From: Nitrosomonas sp. Nm84
GTDB taxonomy: Bacteria; Pseudomonadota; Gammaproteobacteria; Burkholderiales; Nitrosomonadaceae
Length of the DNA stretch: 64,000 bases
Reading direction: 5' to 3'
Assembly (NCBI RefSeq): GCF_003201565.1
Contig: NZ_QJJP01000004.1
Location: 1 to 64,000 of the forward strand
How positions within the stretch are numbered: position 1 is the first letter of the stretch; each line of letters starts with the position of its first letter. Under the pieces are notes generated by a model, which made no database searches, was not told where the DNA came from, and was given only the letters and a program-made list of their open reading frames with translations. This document shows positions 47,029 through 56,170 of this stretch, in pieces. The position numbers were made by a program, and so were the translations under genes.

Positions 47029-47886
47029 ATGAAACACTATATGAAACAGCTGGTCATGTCTGTTTGCACATGCTTACTACTGGGTAATATTCATTTGGCT
47101 GCAGCTGATACCGCCAGCGATACTGAAATTTTGCTGAATTGGGCTGAGAATACTTATCCGGAGTACTTTCCAACGCATCAGGCCACACAGAATATTGATC
47201 CTTGGCTGTACAGGTTTTATCCTGAAACAGGCATTTATGCCGGCGTAAACAGGACCGACAATAACGTCTACGCGCTGGGAGGACCATGGGGAGATACGCC
47301 AACATTAATCGACACACTGCCTAATTTGGTTGCTCTTGCAGGTTCCGGCAACAGCAGCATTCCTGCTTGTAATACCGCGAGTGCACCGGCTGGAATGCGT
47401 TATGCTCAGAATGGCAATATCGTTGATATCACCACGGACGGACAATGTATTCCATTGCCTACCAGCAACAACGTGTGCCAGGCACCCCAGCAAACGACAG
47501 AAACAGGGATTTCCGTATTGACTAGCAGCACGGTTATCTCATCCAGATTCGAAGGGTTCAAAATTGATATTCCTGGTATTCCGAATCCATTCGAGTCTTT
47601 TGCCAGTAATTTCTCCAACAGCAAACATTGCACCATCAACGTGCCCGCCGAAGGAGCCAATCTGATTATAAACTCCGATGTCTGTTATGACATGACTGCA
47701 CAATTTGGCAGTGAATTTGAAAATATTCCTGGAATCACGATTACTCCGCCGATTACCATGGCGAGAAAAGATACCACGACCAGCCAGACCGTGCCGGATT
47801 GTTTTGCTACCGATGCGGATACTATTTTCAATACAGTTACCAACGAATTCTGGATCAGGAAGGATGGCGTTTTCGAGAAACAATAG
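47029..47886 (+). CDS. Exported protein of unknown function
   Basis: This 285-residue protein has a signal peptide (to about AAA, residue 26). An N-terminal module (about 30-95) has the pattern LLNWAENTYPEYFP...DPWLYRFYPETGIYAGVN...VYALGGPWGD; this module is found in many exported beta- and gammaproteobacterial proteins but has no known function. The rest has six or more cysteines and no recognisable domain. GGAGGG SD before ATG 47029. Confidence 0.75.
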   Translation: MKHYMKQLVMSVCTCLLLGNIHLAAADTASDTEILLNWAENTYPEYFPTHQATQNIDPWLYRFYPETGIYAGVNRTDNNVYALGGPWGDTPTLIDTLPNLVALAGSGNSSIPACNTASAPAGMRYAQNGNIVDITTDGQCIPLPTSNNVCQAPQQTTETGISVLTSSTVISSRFEGFKIDIPGIPNPFESFASNFSNSKHCTINVPAEGANLIINSDVCYDMTAQFGSEFENIPGITITPPITMARKDTTTSQTVPDCFATDADTIFNTVTNEFWIRKDGVFEKQ

Positions 47887-47916
47887 TCATCAATTTCATC
47901 ATTACAGATCGTAAGG

Positions 47917-47960
47917 AACGCAACGTTTTTAGTCGCATCAATTGACACAAACGTTGCGTT
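47917..47960 (+). terminator. Perfect 12-bp inverted repeat after the exported-protein gene
   Basis: AACGCAACGTTT (47917-47928) and AAACGTTGCGTT (47949-47960) are perfectly complementary with a 20-nt spacer. There is no strong T-run. It lies 31 nt after the stop codon and 20 bp before a copy of the small repeat. Confidence 0.5.
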
Positions 47961-47980
47961 CTGTGGTGGTCTCCGCTTAC

Positions 47981-48128
47981 TTAACAGGCCATTGAAAAAC
48001 TATCTGCGTTGCCGCTACGGTGTTAAAAACAGGCTCAAAATGCTCATTTATTACGCATAAACTGCGCTTTCCCTCCTGTTTTTGCCTGGTATCGGCTGCC
48101 TCGAAAACGTTTTCCAATGGCTTGTTAA
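47981..48128. repeat. Interspersed small repeat with terminal inverted repeats, copy 2 (MITE-like)
   Basis: The element is 148 bp. The left end TAACAGGCCATTGAAAAAC and the reverse complement of the right end (TAACAAGCCATTGGAAAAC) match at 17 of 19 positions. Internally it has CTGCGTTGCCG, GTTAAAAACAGGCTCAAAA and TTTGCCTGGTATCGGCTGCC. No transposase is encoded. This is the architecture of a MITE. It agrees with copy 3 (51143-51289) at about 85% of positions by eye. Confidence 0.85.
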
Positions 48129-48197
48129 GCCCTGCCAGAGTTTTCCTCCAAATAGTGCAATTCGGGTATATTTCCAAATAAAACAAAATCGAAGAAC

Positions 48198-48318
48198 AGC
48201 ACCGCTAATCAAAAGCTGGTGGCGAATGTCCGTGTTGAGTTGACCGGAAAGAATCTAGCCTGCCGGTGTCCGCACGATGCCCATCCGAAGATATTTGTCA
48301 TGTTGCTGTTCTGTTTTA
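48198..48318 (+). pseudogene. Decayed DUF4326-like fragment
   Basis: One frame reads VELTGKNLACRCP and a shifted frame reads DICHVAVL, together resembling the end of DUF4326 proteins (pattern LxGKxLxCxCxx...CHxDxLLE). The two parts need a frameshift, and the upstream part is missing. The neighbouring small repeat could have disrupted it. Confidence 0.3.
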
Positions 48319-48349
48319 GCTGGTCAATAATAAAGAGGGAATAGTCAAA

Positions 48350-48550
48350 ATGATTGAATATGAGCTGTCAATATTTCTATTGATTATAAGCACCGTGATC
48401 ATGGTACAGATTGCTTTTAGAGATTTTTTTATGAATTGGCTGAGTGTTTCAACGGAGACTTATGCCAAGTGGTTGTTCTATCTTACCAGCATACAACTTA
48501 TTGTGATTATTGCTGCATCCATGCACTCGATCATTGATGCTCATCAATAA
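48350..48550 (+). CDS. Small two-helix membrane protein
   Basis: This 66-residue protein has hydrophobic segments about 6-27 and 42-60 separated by a short polar loop (FFMNWLSVSTETYAKW). An SD-like AGAGGGAAT lies 7 nt before the ATG. I do not recognise the family. Composition and SD favour a real gene, but short membrane-like frames can arise by chance. Confidence 0.5.
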   Translation: MIEYELSIFLLIISTVIMVQIAFRDFFMNWLSVSTETYAKWLFYLTSIQLIVIIAASMHSIIDAHQ

Positions 48551-48776
48551 ACAATTAATAGAGATTCTGGTCATGTGTTGGGGTGTGGGGCGGGGGATTG
48601 ATTCTATTTTTAGGAAATAACGCCGGGGAATGTGATATAAGATCAGAATTGAGATTGAATGGCTTGATTGACCGCTAAAAATTCGTGCAGTAAATTTATT
48701 ATGGCAGAGTTTTAGGCATATAACCTTTGATTAAATAATTAATACACTTATTAATCAATTTATTGATAATATTTGA

Positions 48777-48861
48777 TGGTGCCCAGAAGAGGACTCGAAC
48801 CTCCACACCCGAAGGCACATGGACCTGAACCATGCGCGTCTACCAATTCCGCCATCTGGGC
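48777..48861 (-). tRNA. tRNA-Leu (anticodon CAG)
   Basis: On the minus strand the acceptor GCCCAGA pairs with TCTGGGC. There is a D arm with GGTAGACGC, the anticodon loop TTCAGGT gives CAG, and a long variable arm (TGCCTTCGGGTGT) is typical of leucine tRNA. A T-loop TTCGAGT and an encoded CCA end are present. It is divergent from rnr, 58 bp away. Confidence 0.95.
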
Positions 48862-48919
48862 GATGCAGCAGCCTAGTCAGGCTGCGAAAGAACGCGTAAT
48901 TCTATAGGAAACCACTGTT

Positions 48920-51145
48920 TTGTCAAATAAGAAGAAGCAAAAGCTGCGTAATCTGGATCCGCATTATCAGCGCGAAAAAGAACGCTATGAGCATCCATTG
49001 CCAAGTCGGGAATATATTTTGCAGATTTTGCAACAGCAAGGAATCCCGACTGCCGAGCATGCATTACAGAAAATACTGTCGATTACTAAAAAAGAAGAGG
49101 CGTTATTCAATCGTCGACTGACGGCGATGATTCGTGAAGGTCAGATTTTCCGCAACCGCAAAGGCGATATTTGCGTCATGGAAAAACTGAATTTGATCAA
49201 AGGCAAAATCCAGGGTCATGCAGATGAATTTGGCTTCCTGATTCCGGATGACGGTAGCCCGGATCTGTATCTGAGCGCCAAGGAGATGCACAAAGCGTTG
49301 CACGGTGATCGGGTTTTGGTGCGTGAAATCGGGCTGGACCGGCGCGGACGCCGGGAAGCCGTCATTGTGGAAGTGCTGGAATCTACCAATACACAGTTGG
49401 TAGGACGGTTACATATCGATCACGGTATTTTGTTTGTGGAGGCCGAAAACAAGCGCATCAGTCAGGATATTCTGATCGCCCAGGAGCATTCGCTCAAAGC
49501 CAAGGCGGGCCAGGTTGTCATGGTGGAAATTATCCAGCAACCCAGCAAACAAACACAGCCTATCGGTAAGATTATTGAAATTCTTGGCGACTACACGGCG
49601 CCTGGCATGGAGATTGAAATTGCGTTGCGTAAACACGATCTTCCGCATGTTTTTTCTCCCGAGCTTGAGAGGCTGTCAGCTAAATTCCCCAAGAATGTGT
49701 TAAAAAAAGAATTGGCGGGGCGCAAAGATATTTGCCACTTACCGCTGGTGACCATTGACGGCGAGACTGCACGGGATTTTGACGATGCCGTTTTTTGCGA
49801 AAAGGAAGACAAGGGATATCGGCTGTATGTAGCGATTGCGGATGTCAGCCACTATGTAAAACCACATGACGTGATTGATGAAGAAGCGTTGAATCGCGGC
49901 AATTCCGTTTATTTTCCACGCCGCGTCATCCCGATGTTGCCCGAGGTTTTATCGAACGAGTTATGTTCACTCAATCCGGATAAAAAGCGCCTCTGTATGG
50001 TGTGTGAAATTCAGTTTGAGGCGAATGGTGACATACTGGATTATTCATTTTATCCGGCTGTGATGTGCTCACATGCACGGCTGACCTATACGAAAGTAGC
50101 TGCAATGCTGGCTAATCCCAAAGGTGCGGAAGCTAAGGAACACGCAAAGTTGTTACCGCATTTGCAACTCATCTATAAACTATTCAAGGCTCTACTGAAA
50201 GCGCGTAAAAAACGCGGGGCGATTGATTTTGAAACCATTGAAACACAAATGTTTTTCAACGAACACGGAAAAATCGAGAAGATTGAGCCGGTACAGCGTA
50301 CCGAAGCGCATCGCCTGATTGAAGAATGCATGTTGGCAGCCAATGTTTGCGCCGCAGACTTTCTGCAGAAACATGGTCAAACGACGCTGTACCGTATTCA
50401 TGAAGATCCAACACCCGAGAAAGTCGTCGCCTTGCGCAATTTTCTCAAGGAATTCGGTATTCAATTGGGCGGAAAAACTAAACCCAGTGCCAAAGATTAT
50501 GCGCAGACGTTGCTTAAAATATGCGACAGGCCGGATGCGCAATTGTTGCAAACAGTCATGCTGAGATCTTTGAAACAGGCTGTTTATAGTCCCGACATTA
50601 CCGGGCATTTCGGGCTTGCTTACGAGTCCTATACACACTTTACTTCGCCGATCCGCCGCTATCCTGATTTGCTGGTACATCGCGCGATTAAGGCGGTACT
50701 CGCCGGTGAAATCTATCAGCCTGGAGATTGGCAAGAATTAGGCAAGCATTGTTCAATGACCGAGCGGCGTGCCGATGACGCAACGCGTGATGTCGAATCC
50801 TGGCTCAAATGTTTTTATATGCAGGATAAAATCGGTGAATGTTTCGACGGTGTAATCAGCAGCGTGACGGGGTTTGGCTTGTTTGTGGCTTTGGACAATG
50901 TGTATGTGGAAGGGCTTGTACACATTTCAGAACTGCCGAGTGATTATTTTCATTTCGACGCCACCAAACATAGCTTGCTGGGCGAACGTAGCGGCAAACA
51001 ATACCGTCTTGGCGACCGGTTGCGCGTCAAATTGGTTCGTGTCGATCTGGAAACCAGTAAAATCGATTTTGTATTAGCGGATCCGGATAAAAAACCGCTT
51101 CGATCGAAAGTAACGGCTTCATCCAAAAGCAAGAAAGCGCGCTAA
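48920..51145 (+). CDS. rnr: Ribonuclease R
   Basis: This 741-residue RNase has an N-terminal winged helix (about 20-80), cold-shock domains, the RNB catalytic domain with DGETARDFDDAVF and HFTSPIRRYPDLLVHR, and an S1 domain near 640-720 (GVISSVTGFGLFVALDNVYVEGLVHISEL), ending in a lysine-rich tail. It degrades structured RNA 3' to 5' and works with SmpB/tmRNA. The start codon is TTG (48920) with AGGAA upstream. The stop codon lies in the first bases of a small repeat. Confidence 0.96.
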   Translation: MSNKKKQKLRNLDPHYQREKERYEHPLPSREYILQILQQQGIPTAEHALQKILSITKKEEALFNRRLTAMIREGQIFRNRKGDICVMEKLNLIKGKIQGHADEFGFLIPDDGSPDLYLSAKEMHKALHGDRVLVREIGLDRRGRREAVIVEVLESTNTQLVGRLHIDHGILFVEAENKRISQDILIAQEHSLKAKAGQVVMVEIIQQPSKQTQPIGKIIEILGDYTAPGMEIEIALRKHDLPHVFSPELERLSAKFPKNVLKKELAGRKDICHLPLVTIDGETARDFDDAVFCEKEDKGYRLYVAIADVSHYVKPHDVIDEEALNRGNSVYFPRRVIPMLPEVLSNELCSLNPDKKRLCMVCEIQFEANGDILDYSFYPAVMCSHARLTYTKVAAMLANPKGAEAKEHAKLLPHLQLIYKLFKALLKARKKRGAIDFETIETQMFFNEHGKIEKIEPVQRTEAHRLIEECMLAANVCAADFLQKHGQTTLYRIHEDPTPEKVVALRNFLKEFGIQLGGKTKPSAKDYAQTLLKICDRPDAQLLQTVMLRSLKQAVYSPDITGHFGLAYESYTHFTSPIRRYPDLLVHRAIKAVLAGEIYQPGDWQELGKHCSMTERRADDATRDVESWLKCFYMQDKIGECFDGVISSVTGFGLFVALDNVYVEGLVHISELPSDYFHFDATKHSLLGERSGKQYRLGDRLRVKLVRVDLETSKIDFVLADPDKKPLRSKVTASSKSKKAR

Positions 51146-51289
51146 CAGGTTGTTGAAAAACTATCTACGTTGCCGCTGCGGTGTTAAAAGCAGGCTCAAA
51201 ATGCTCATTTATTAAGCATAAACTGCGCTTTTTCGCCCGCTTTTGCCTTGCATCGGCTGCCTCGAATACGTTTTTCAACGACCTGCTAA
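51143..51289. repeat. Interspersed small repeat, copy 3 (MITE-like)
   Basis: The element is 147 bp. The left end (51143) reads TAACAGGTTGTTGAAAAAC and the reverse complement of the right end TTAGCAGGTCGTTGAAAAAC, so terminal inverted repeats of 19 bp are conserved. The body matches copy 2. The element's first three bases are the rnr stop codon, so it sits directly at the 3' end of rnr and could act in termination or mRNA stability. Confidence 0.85.
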
Positions 51290-51363
51290 TCCTTAAATTG
51301 TTTTACAATATGCGGTTAGTAAGCATTATTTAGCAGAGTTTCCAGGTTTGTTAATAAAGGATT

Positions 51364-52104
51364 ATGTCCAGCACTCGCCTTATTTTTGGTTTTCATGCGG
51401 TTACCAGTCGTTTGCGGCAGAATCCGGATAGCATCAAAGAGATATTTATTGATGCCATGCGCGGTGATCAGCGTGCACGCGACTTAATCAAACTCGCTGA
51501 AAGCCGGAAAATTCATTATGTTTCTTGTGAAGGATCAAAACTCACCAGCATGACCGGTAGCGACCGTCATCAAGGGGTCGTGGCCAATATCGATAGTACC
51601 CGCAGTTACGTCGATATCAACGATGTGCTGGATACATTGACCGAACCTGCACGGCTGTTGGTATTGGATGGAATCCAGGACCCGCACAATTTAGGCGCCT
51701 GTTTGCGCGTTGCCGATGCGTTTGGGGTGCACGCAGTGATTGCGCCGAAAGACCGAGCGGTTGGACTGACCGCGGCTGTATATAAAGTTGCCAGCGGTGC
51801 CGCGGACACTGTGCCTTACATTGCTGTCACCAACTTGGCACGTACACTGAAGCAGTTGAAAGAACAGGGTGTTTGGATTTTTGGCACTGCGGAAGATGCT
51901 GAACATGACTTAACGCAGTTCCAGATCAAGGGCGCTGTCGCTTGGGTGTTTGGTTCCGAAGAAAAAGGATTGCGGCGCTTGACTCGCGAGAGCTGCGACC
52001 AATTGGTGAGAATTCCAATGCAAGGCAGTATCGAAAGTTTAAATGTTGCCGTCAGTGCGGGAATTTGTCTTTTTGAAACGCATCGCCAGCAATCTTCGGT
52101 CTGA
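51364..52104 (+). CDS. rlmB: 23S rRNA (guanosine-2'-O-)-methyltransferase RlmB
   Basis: This 246-residue SPOUT-family enzyme has an N-terminal substrate-binding domain (about 1-75), then motif 1 DPHNLGACLRVADAFG, motif 2 VFGSEEKGLRRL and motif 3 IPMQGSIESLNVAVSAGICLFE. It methylates G2251 of 23S rRNA. It follows rnr as in many proteobacteria (rnr-rlmB). Confidence 0.95.
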   Translation: MSSTRLIFGFHAVTSRLRQNPDSIKEIFIDAMRGDQRARDLIKLAESRKIHYVSCEGSKLTSMTGSDRHQGVVANIDSTRSYVDINDVLDTLTEPARLLVLDGIQDPHNLGACLRVADAFGVHAVIAPKDRAVGLTAAVYKVASGAADTVPYIAVTNLARTLKQLKEQGVWIFGTAEDAEHDLTQFQIKGAVAWVFGSEEKGLRRLTRESCDQLVRIPMQGSIESLNVAVSAGICLFETHRQQSSV

Positions 52105-52207
52105 TCTGTGTTCCTGGTAAAATACATCGAATTTTCAGACAACGGCAATCCACATTACGTGCTGTAATTCAGCTCAAGCAACCTATTGATATCGCTTATT
52201 TTCAACT

Positions 52208-53965
52208 ATGACTCCATCTGATTGTCCAAATTTTAAAGCACATTTTGTCGAACTTTTTCGTGAGGCATCCAGCGCCATTACGACACTGGATGACGCGCTT
52301 CGTATTGAACTGACGCGCACCAAACAGGCTAGTCATGGGGATTATTCGTGCAATTTAGCCATGCAGCTAGCCAAACCCTTGCATAAAAATCCGCGTGAAA
52401 TTGCCAATTTGCTCATTGCTGCACTGCCGTCCTCGCCTTATTTAGAGAAAGTGGAAATAGCAGGCGCAGGGTTTATCAATCTGTTTTTGAAAAATTCCGC
52501 CAAACAGCAATATTTACATCACGTTTTGCAAAGCAAGAATGCGTTCGGTCATAGTGGTTTTGGTCAGGAAAGAAAGATTCAGGTGGAATTTGTCTCAGCC
52601 AATCCGACCGGGCCATTGCATGTCGGTCATGGGCGCGGTGCGGCCATCGGTGCCAGCCTTTCGAATATATTGACAGCGGCGGGCTTCAATGTGTCGCGTG
52701 AATTTTACGTTAATGACGCGGGGCGTCAGATGGATATCCTGACGCTGTCCACTTGGTTACGCTATTTGGAACTGAATCATGTGTATACGCCTTTTCCGGC
52801 GAATGCTTATCAGGGTGAGTATGTTAAAACCATGGCGCAACTGATCTTCCAGGCACATACTGATCGCTACGTGCACGAATCGGCCTTGTTGTTGGATGGT
52901 TTGCCGGAAACGGCTCACACTACGGCGGTCGATACCGACGAGCATTTGGATCAATTGATTGCGAATGCAAAAAAAATCCTCGGCCAGGATTATGCTTATC
53001 TGCACAATTTTGTCCTGACAGAACAATTAGGGGATTGCCGCAATGATTTAATGGAATTTGGCGTGGAATTCGATACTTGGTTCTCAGAACAATCATTGTT
53101 TGATAGTGGTCTTGTCGCGCATACCATTCAATTGCTTGAGAAGAAACATTACTTGTATCAGCAAGATGGCGCCACCTGGTTTCGTTCAACGGATTTCGGT
53201 GATGAAAAAGACCGGGTTGTGCAACGAGAAAACGGGCAGTTCACCTATTTTGCTTCGGACATTGCTTACCATCTGAATAAATTTGAGCGGGGCTTTGATC
53301 AAGTCATCAATATCTGGGGTGCGGATCATCATGGTTATATTGCGCGGGTGAAAGGTGCTTTGCAGGCGCTGGAATTGGATCCTGCGAGACTGGAAATCGC
53401 GTTGGTGCAATTTGCGGTACTCTATCGAGACGGCAAAAAAGCGTCCATGTCGACGCGCTCCGGTGAATTTGTCACACTGCGAGAGTTACGTCAGGAAGTC
53501 GGCAAGGATGCCGCGCGATTTTTTTATGTGATGCGTAAAAGCGACCAGCATTTGGATTTTGATTTGGATCTGGCCAAATCGCAAAGCAACGACAATCCAG
53601 TTTATTATGTCCAGTATGCGCATGCCCGCGTGTGCAGCGTTCTGGCACAATGGGATGGCGATATGAGCGATCTGGTTGAAGCCGATATGGGAGCATTGTC
53701 CAACCCGGTAGAACTGGCTTTGCTGCAGAAATTGATCGATTTTCAGGATACTGTGGAAATGGCTGCCAAGGAATTTTCACCGCATCTGATTGCCTTCTAT
53801 CTCAGAGAATTGGCCAGTGAATTTCATAGTTATTATAATTCAACGCGTTTCCTGGTACCTGAAATTCCACTGCTGCATGCACGCTTGGCGCTTATTGCAT
53901 CCGTTCGGCAGATACTGAATAATGGTCTTGGGTTACTGGGTGTTAGCGCACCTGATAAAATGTAG
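52208..53965 (+). CDS. argS: Arginyl-tRNA synthetase
   Basis: This 585-residue class I synthetase has an N-terminal domain for the tRNA D-loop (about 1-110), the HIGH-type motif NPTGPLHVGHGRGAAIG, a KMSKS-type site read as KASMSTRSGEF and a C-terminal anticodon-binding DALR domain. Length and motifs are normal. It charges tRNA-Arg. Confidence 0.97.
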   Translation: MTPSDCPNFKAHFVELFREASSAITTLDDALRIELTRTKQASHGDYSCNLAMQLAKPLHKNPREIANLLIAALPSSPYLEKVEIAGAGFINLFLKNSAKQQYLHHVLQSKNAFGHSGFGQERKIQVEFVSANPTGPLHVGHGRGAAIGASLSNILTAAGFNVSREFYVNDAGRQMDILTLSTWLRYLELNHVYTPFPANAYQGEYVKTMAQLIFQAHTDRYVHESALLLDGLPETAHTTAVDTDEHLDQLIANAKKILGQDYAYLHNFVLTEQLGDCRNDLMEFGVEFDTWFSEQSLFDSGLVAHTIQLLEKKHYLYQQDGATWFRSTDFGDEKDRVVQRENGQFTYFASDIAYHLNKFERGFDQVINIWGADHHGYIARVKGALQALELDPARLEIALVQFAVLYRDGKKASMSTRSGEFVTLRELRQEVGKDAARFFYVMRKSDQHLDFDLDLAKSQSNDNPVYYVQYAHARVCSVLAQWDGDMSDLVEADMGALSNPVELALLQKLIDFQDTVEMAAKEFSPHLIAFYLRELASEFHSYYNSTRFLVPEIPLLHARLALIASVRQILNNGLGLLGVSAPDKM

Positions 53966-53989
53966 TCGAGTTAATACACAAGGAAACTC

Positions 53990-54781
53990 ATGAGTCGAGA
54001 TTACAAAGCCCGAAAATCTTCAAAATCCGCGGATGAAAAAGGCGGTTCAGCATTTTTTGGGGGATTCGTTGGTTATGCGTTAGGTCTTATGAGTGCGATC
54101 GGCATATGGTTGTATCTTAACTATGCGCCGAGTCCTTTTTTATCTACCGAGAAAGTTGCGGGCTCATCTGCAAAAAGTGAACCGCAAGCAGTACCTGCTG
54201 AGCAACTCAAAACACCAGCAAAACCCGTTCAAGAAGAGCCGTTAATTGCAGTCGAAGAAAAACCCCGGTTCGATTTTTATAAGATACTGCCAGGCATCGA
54301 TGAACCGGAAATTTATCAAACAAACAAACAGGCCGATGCGCGACCCGTTCAGCCACCTGTTGCTACTGCTAAAATCCCGGAAAGCAGCAGTAAGCCGGTT
54401 GAAATTGTGCGGCAACCTGCTCCAACACATCCCGTCGTCAGTCCGATTGAGACCAAACAACAATCTGCATTAGTTCAACCGCGCAATTTCCCAGAAGCTG
54501 TGCAACAGCCTGTAGCGCCGCCGCAAGTTAAACAAGTTAAATCGACAGAGAAATACTTTCTACAGGCTGGATCATTCAAGAAAAATGATGAAGCAGAAAA
54601 CCTGAAAGCAAGGCTCGCATTGCTGGGCGTATTGGCATCCGTGCAACCAATTGATTTAGCAGATAAAGGGGTTTGGTATAGAGTACGTGTCGGGCCTTTT
54701 GCTAAAAAAGAGGATGTTGATCAAACGAGTGCTTCCTTAAGAGAAAACGGAATCGCCACTCAATTTATTAAAACGCCCTAA
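53990..54781 (+). CDS. SPOR-domain cell division protein (FtsN-like)
   Basis: This 263-residue protein has one N-terminal membrane helix (about 22-43, FFGGFVGYALGLMSAIGIWLYL), a Pro/Gln-rich linker (about 55-185) and a C-terminal SPOR domain (about 185-262: KYFLQAGSFKKNDEAENLKARLALLGV...YRVRVGPFAKKEDVD). SPOR domains bind denuded peptidoglycan at the septum. Its place after argS is standard in betaproteobacteria; true FtsN identity is not shown. Confidence 0.9.
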   Translation: MSRDYKARKSSKSADEKGGSAFFGGFVGYALGLMSAIGIWLYLNYAPSPFLSTEKVAGSSAKSEPQAVPAEQLKTPAKPVQEEPLIAVEEKPRFDFYKILPGIDEPEIYQTNKQADARPVQPPVATAKIPESSSKPVEIVRQPAPTHPVVSPIETKQQSALVQPRNFPEAVQQPVAPPQVKQVKSTEKYFLQAGSFKKNDEAENLKARLALLGVLASVQPIDLADKGVWYRVRVGPFAKKEDVDQTSASLRENGIATQFIKTP

Positions 54782-54877
54782 TGATTCAGAATACTTATTT
54801 ATCGGTTTGCAGTTTTCCAGAATTTCATATCAATCGAAGTGGGATAGTCAATTAGGTCATTTGTTTAAGGAGTTAAG

Positions 54878-55516
54878 ATGAATTATCGTCAATCGCTTGT
54901 AGTTTTCTTTTTATTATTGAGTTTTGGTTTGATCAATAGCTTGAGTGCGCGCGCTGATATCGTTGAAGGTAAGGACTATACGGTTTTGACTAATCCTCAG
55001 CCGACGCAGGATGCTAACAAGATCGAGGTGCTGGAGTTTTTCTGGTATGGCTGTCCACATTGTTATAGCTTGCATCCGCATCTTAAAACATGGCTGTTGA
55101 ACATTCCCGGTGATGTCAGTTTTCGGTATGTTCCGGCGATTCTCCGTCCCAACTGGGTAGCGGCTGCAAAAATATATTATGCGATCGAAGCGATGGGAAT
55201 AGCGGATGTGTTACACGATAAAGCCTATGACGCCATTCATCGTGACAAAATTGATTTGAATAATGAATCAGTATTGTTTGATTGGATTGAGAAGCAGGGT
55301 ATCGATAGGAAGAAATTTGAAACCACTTATAAGTCTTTCGGTATACAGAATCAGGTAGCAAGATCAACGCAGATGACGCGGCAGTATCAGCTGAATGGTG
55401 TTCCCGCTTTGGTTGTGAATGGGAAATACCTGACCAGTGGAAGAATGGGTGGTACGCCACAAGATACGATTAAAACTCTGGAACTGCTGATTGAGAAAGC
55501 GCGCAAAGAAAAATAA
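54878..55516 (+). CDS. dsbA: Thiol:disulfide interchange protein DsbA
   Basis: This 212-residue protein has a signal peptide (to about SARA), the active site C59-P-H-C62 in EFFWYGCPHCYSLHP, and the cis-Pro loop VPALVVNGKY. It introduces disulfides into periplasmic proteins. AAGGAG SD precedes the ATG. It lies next to msrA. Confidence 0.95.
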   Translation: MNYRQSLVVFFLLLSFGLINSLSARADIVEGKDYTVLTNPQPTQDANKIEVLEFFWYGCPHCYSLHPHLKTWLLNIPGDVSFRYVPAILRPNWVAAAKIYYAIEAMGIADVLHDKAYDAIHRDKIDLNNESVLFDWIEKQGIDRKKFETTYKSFGIQNQVARSTQMTRQYQLNGVPALVVNGKYLTSGRMGGTPQDTIKTLELLIEKARKEK

Positions 55517-55558
55517 GCGGATAGAATATATTGATTTGACGGGTCGAATAAGACGTTA

Positions 55559-56023
55559 ATGGCAACGGATAAAATCATTTTTGGAGCAGGCTGTTTCTGG
55601 GGCGTTGAGGCAACCTTTCGCAATATTAAAGGTGTCGTCAACGTCACTTGCGGATATTCTGGCGGACACACTGACAATCCAACGTATGAAGCGGTATGCA
55701 CCAATACTACCGGTCATATTGAAGTGGTGTTGGTGGAATATGATCCGGCAGAAGTAGGCCTTGAAGTGCTGCTGGAATATTTCTGGAATTGCCACGATCC
55801 GACCACGCAGGATCGTCAAGGCCCTGATATAGGTTCGCAATACCGTTCGGTTGTCTTTTTTTTCACACCGGAACAAGAACGCATCGCTGAAGAATCCAAG
55901 AATAGGCTGCAAGCCAGTGGCCGCTGGCAAGACCCCGTTGTCACTCAAATTTTACCGGCCGCTCGATTTTACGTGGCTGAAGCATATCATCAGAATTATT
56001 TTAAGAAGCGCGGTATAGGCTAA
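55559..56023 (+). CDS. msrA: Peptide methionine sulfoxide reductase MsrA
   Basis: This 154-residue enzyme has the catalytic Cys12 in GAGCFWGVEATFR, and QDRQGPDIGSQYRSVVFFF. This is the short form; it lacks the C-terminal resolving cysteines of E. coli MsrA, so regeneration must use C41 or other internal cysteines. It repairs oxidised methionine. It is 42 bp after dsbA. Confidence 0.95.
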   Translation: MATDKIIFGAGCFWGVEATFRNIKGVVNVTCGYSGGHTDNPTYEAVCTNTTGHIEVVLVEYDPAEVGLEVLLEYFWNCHDPTTQDRQGPDIGSQYRSVVFFFTPEQERIAEESKNRLQASGRWQDPVVTQILPAARFYVAEAYHQNYFKKRGIG

Positions 56024-56170
56024 CTCCCGGTCAATTAATATTTGGCCGTGCCGATGATAAGGTTTTTGCGATGCTTGTAAGGTAGCTCTTTACTGAATAA
56101 TAGGTATAACTGATTTTGTAGCGAAGGTATTGGAACTCCTTGCGGCATATACGACCACTTTCTTTCATAG

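Noticed and set aside
47977-48186. A 69-codon minus-strand frame inside repeat copy 2
   Set aside because: The frame is a property of the repeat; copy 3 does not keep an equally long frame as a gene should.
50192-50734. A 180-codon minus-strand frame opposite rnr
   Set aside because: It is inside the conserved RNB domain of RNase R and has no family pattern.
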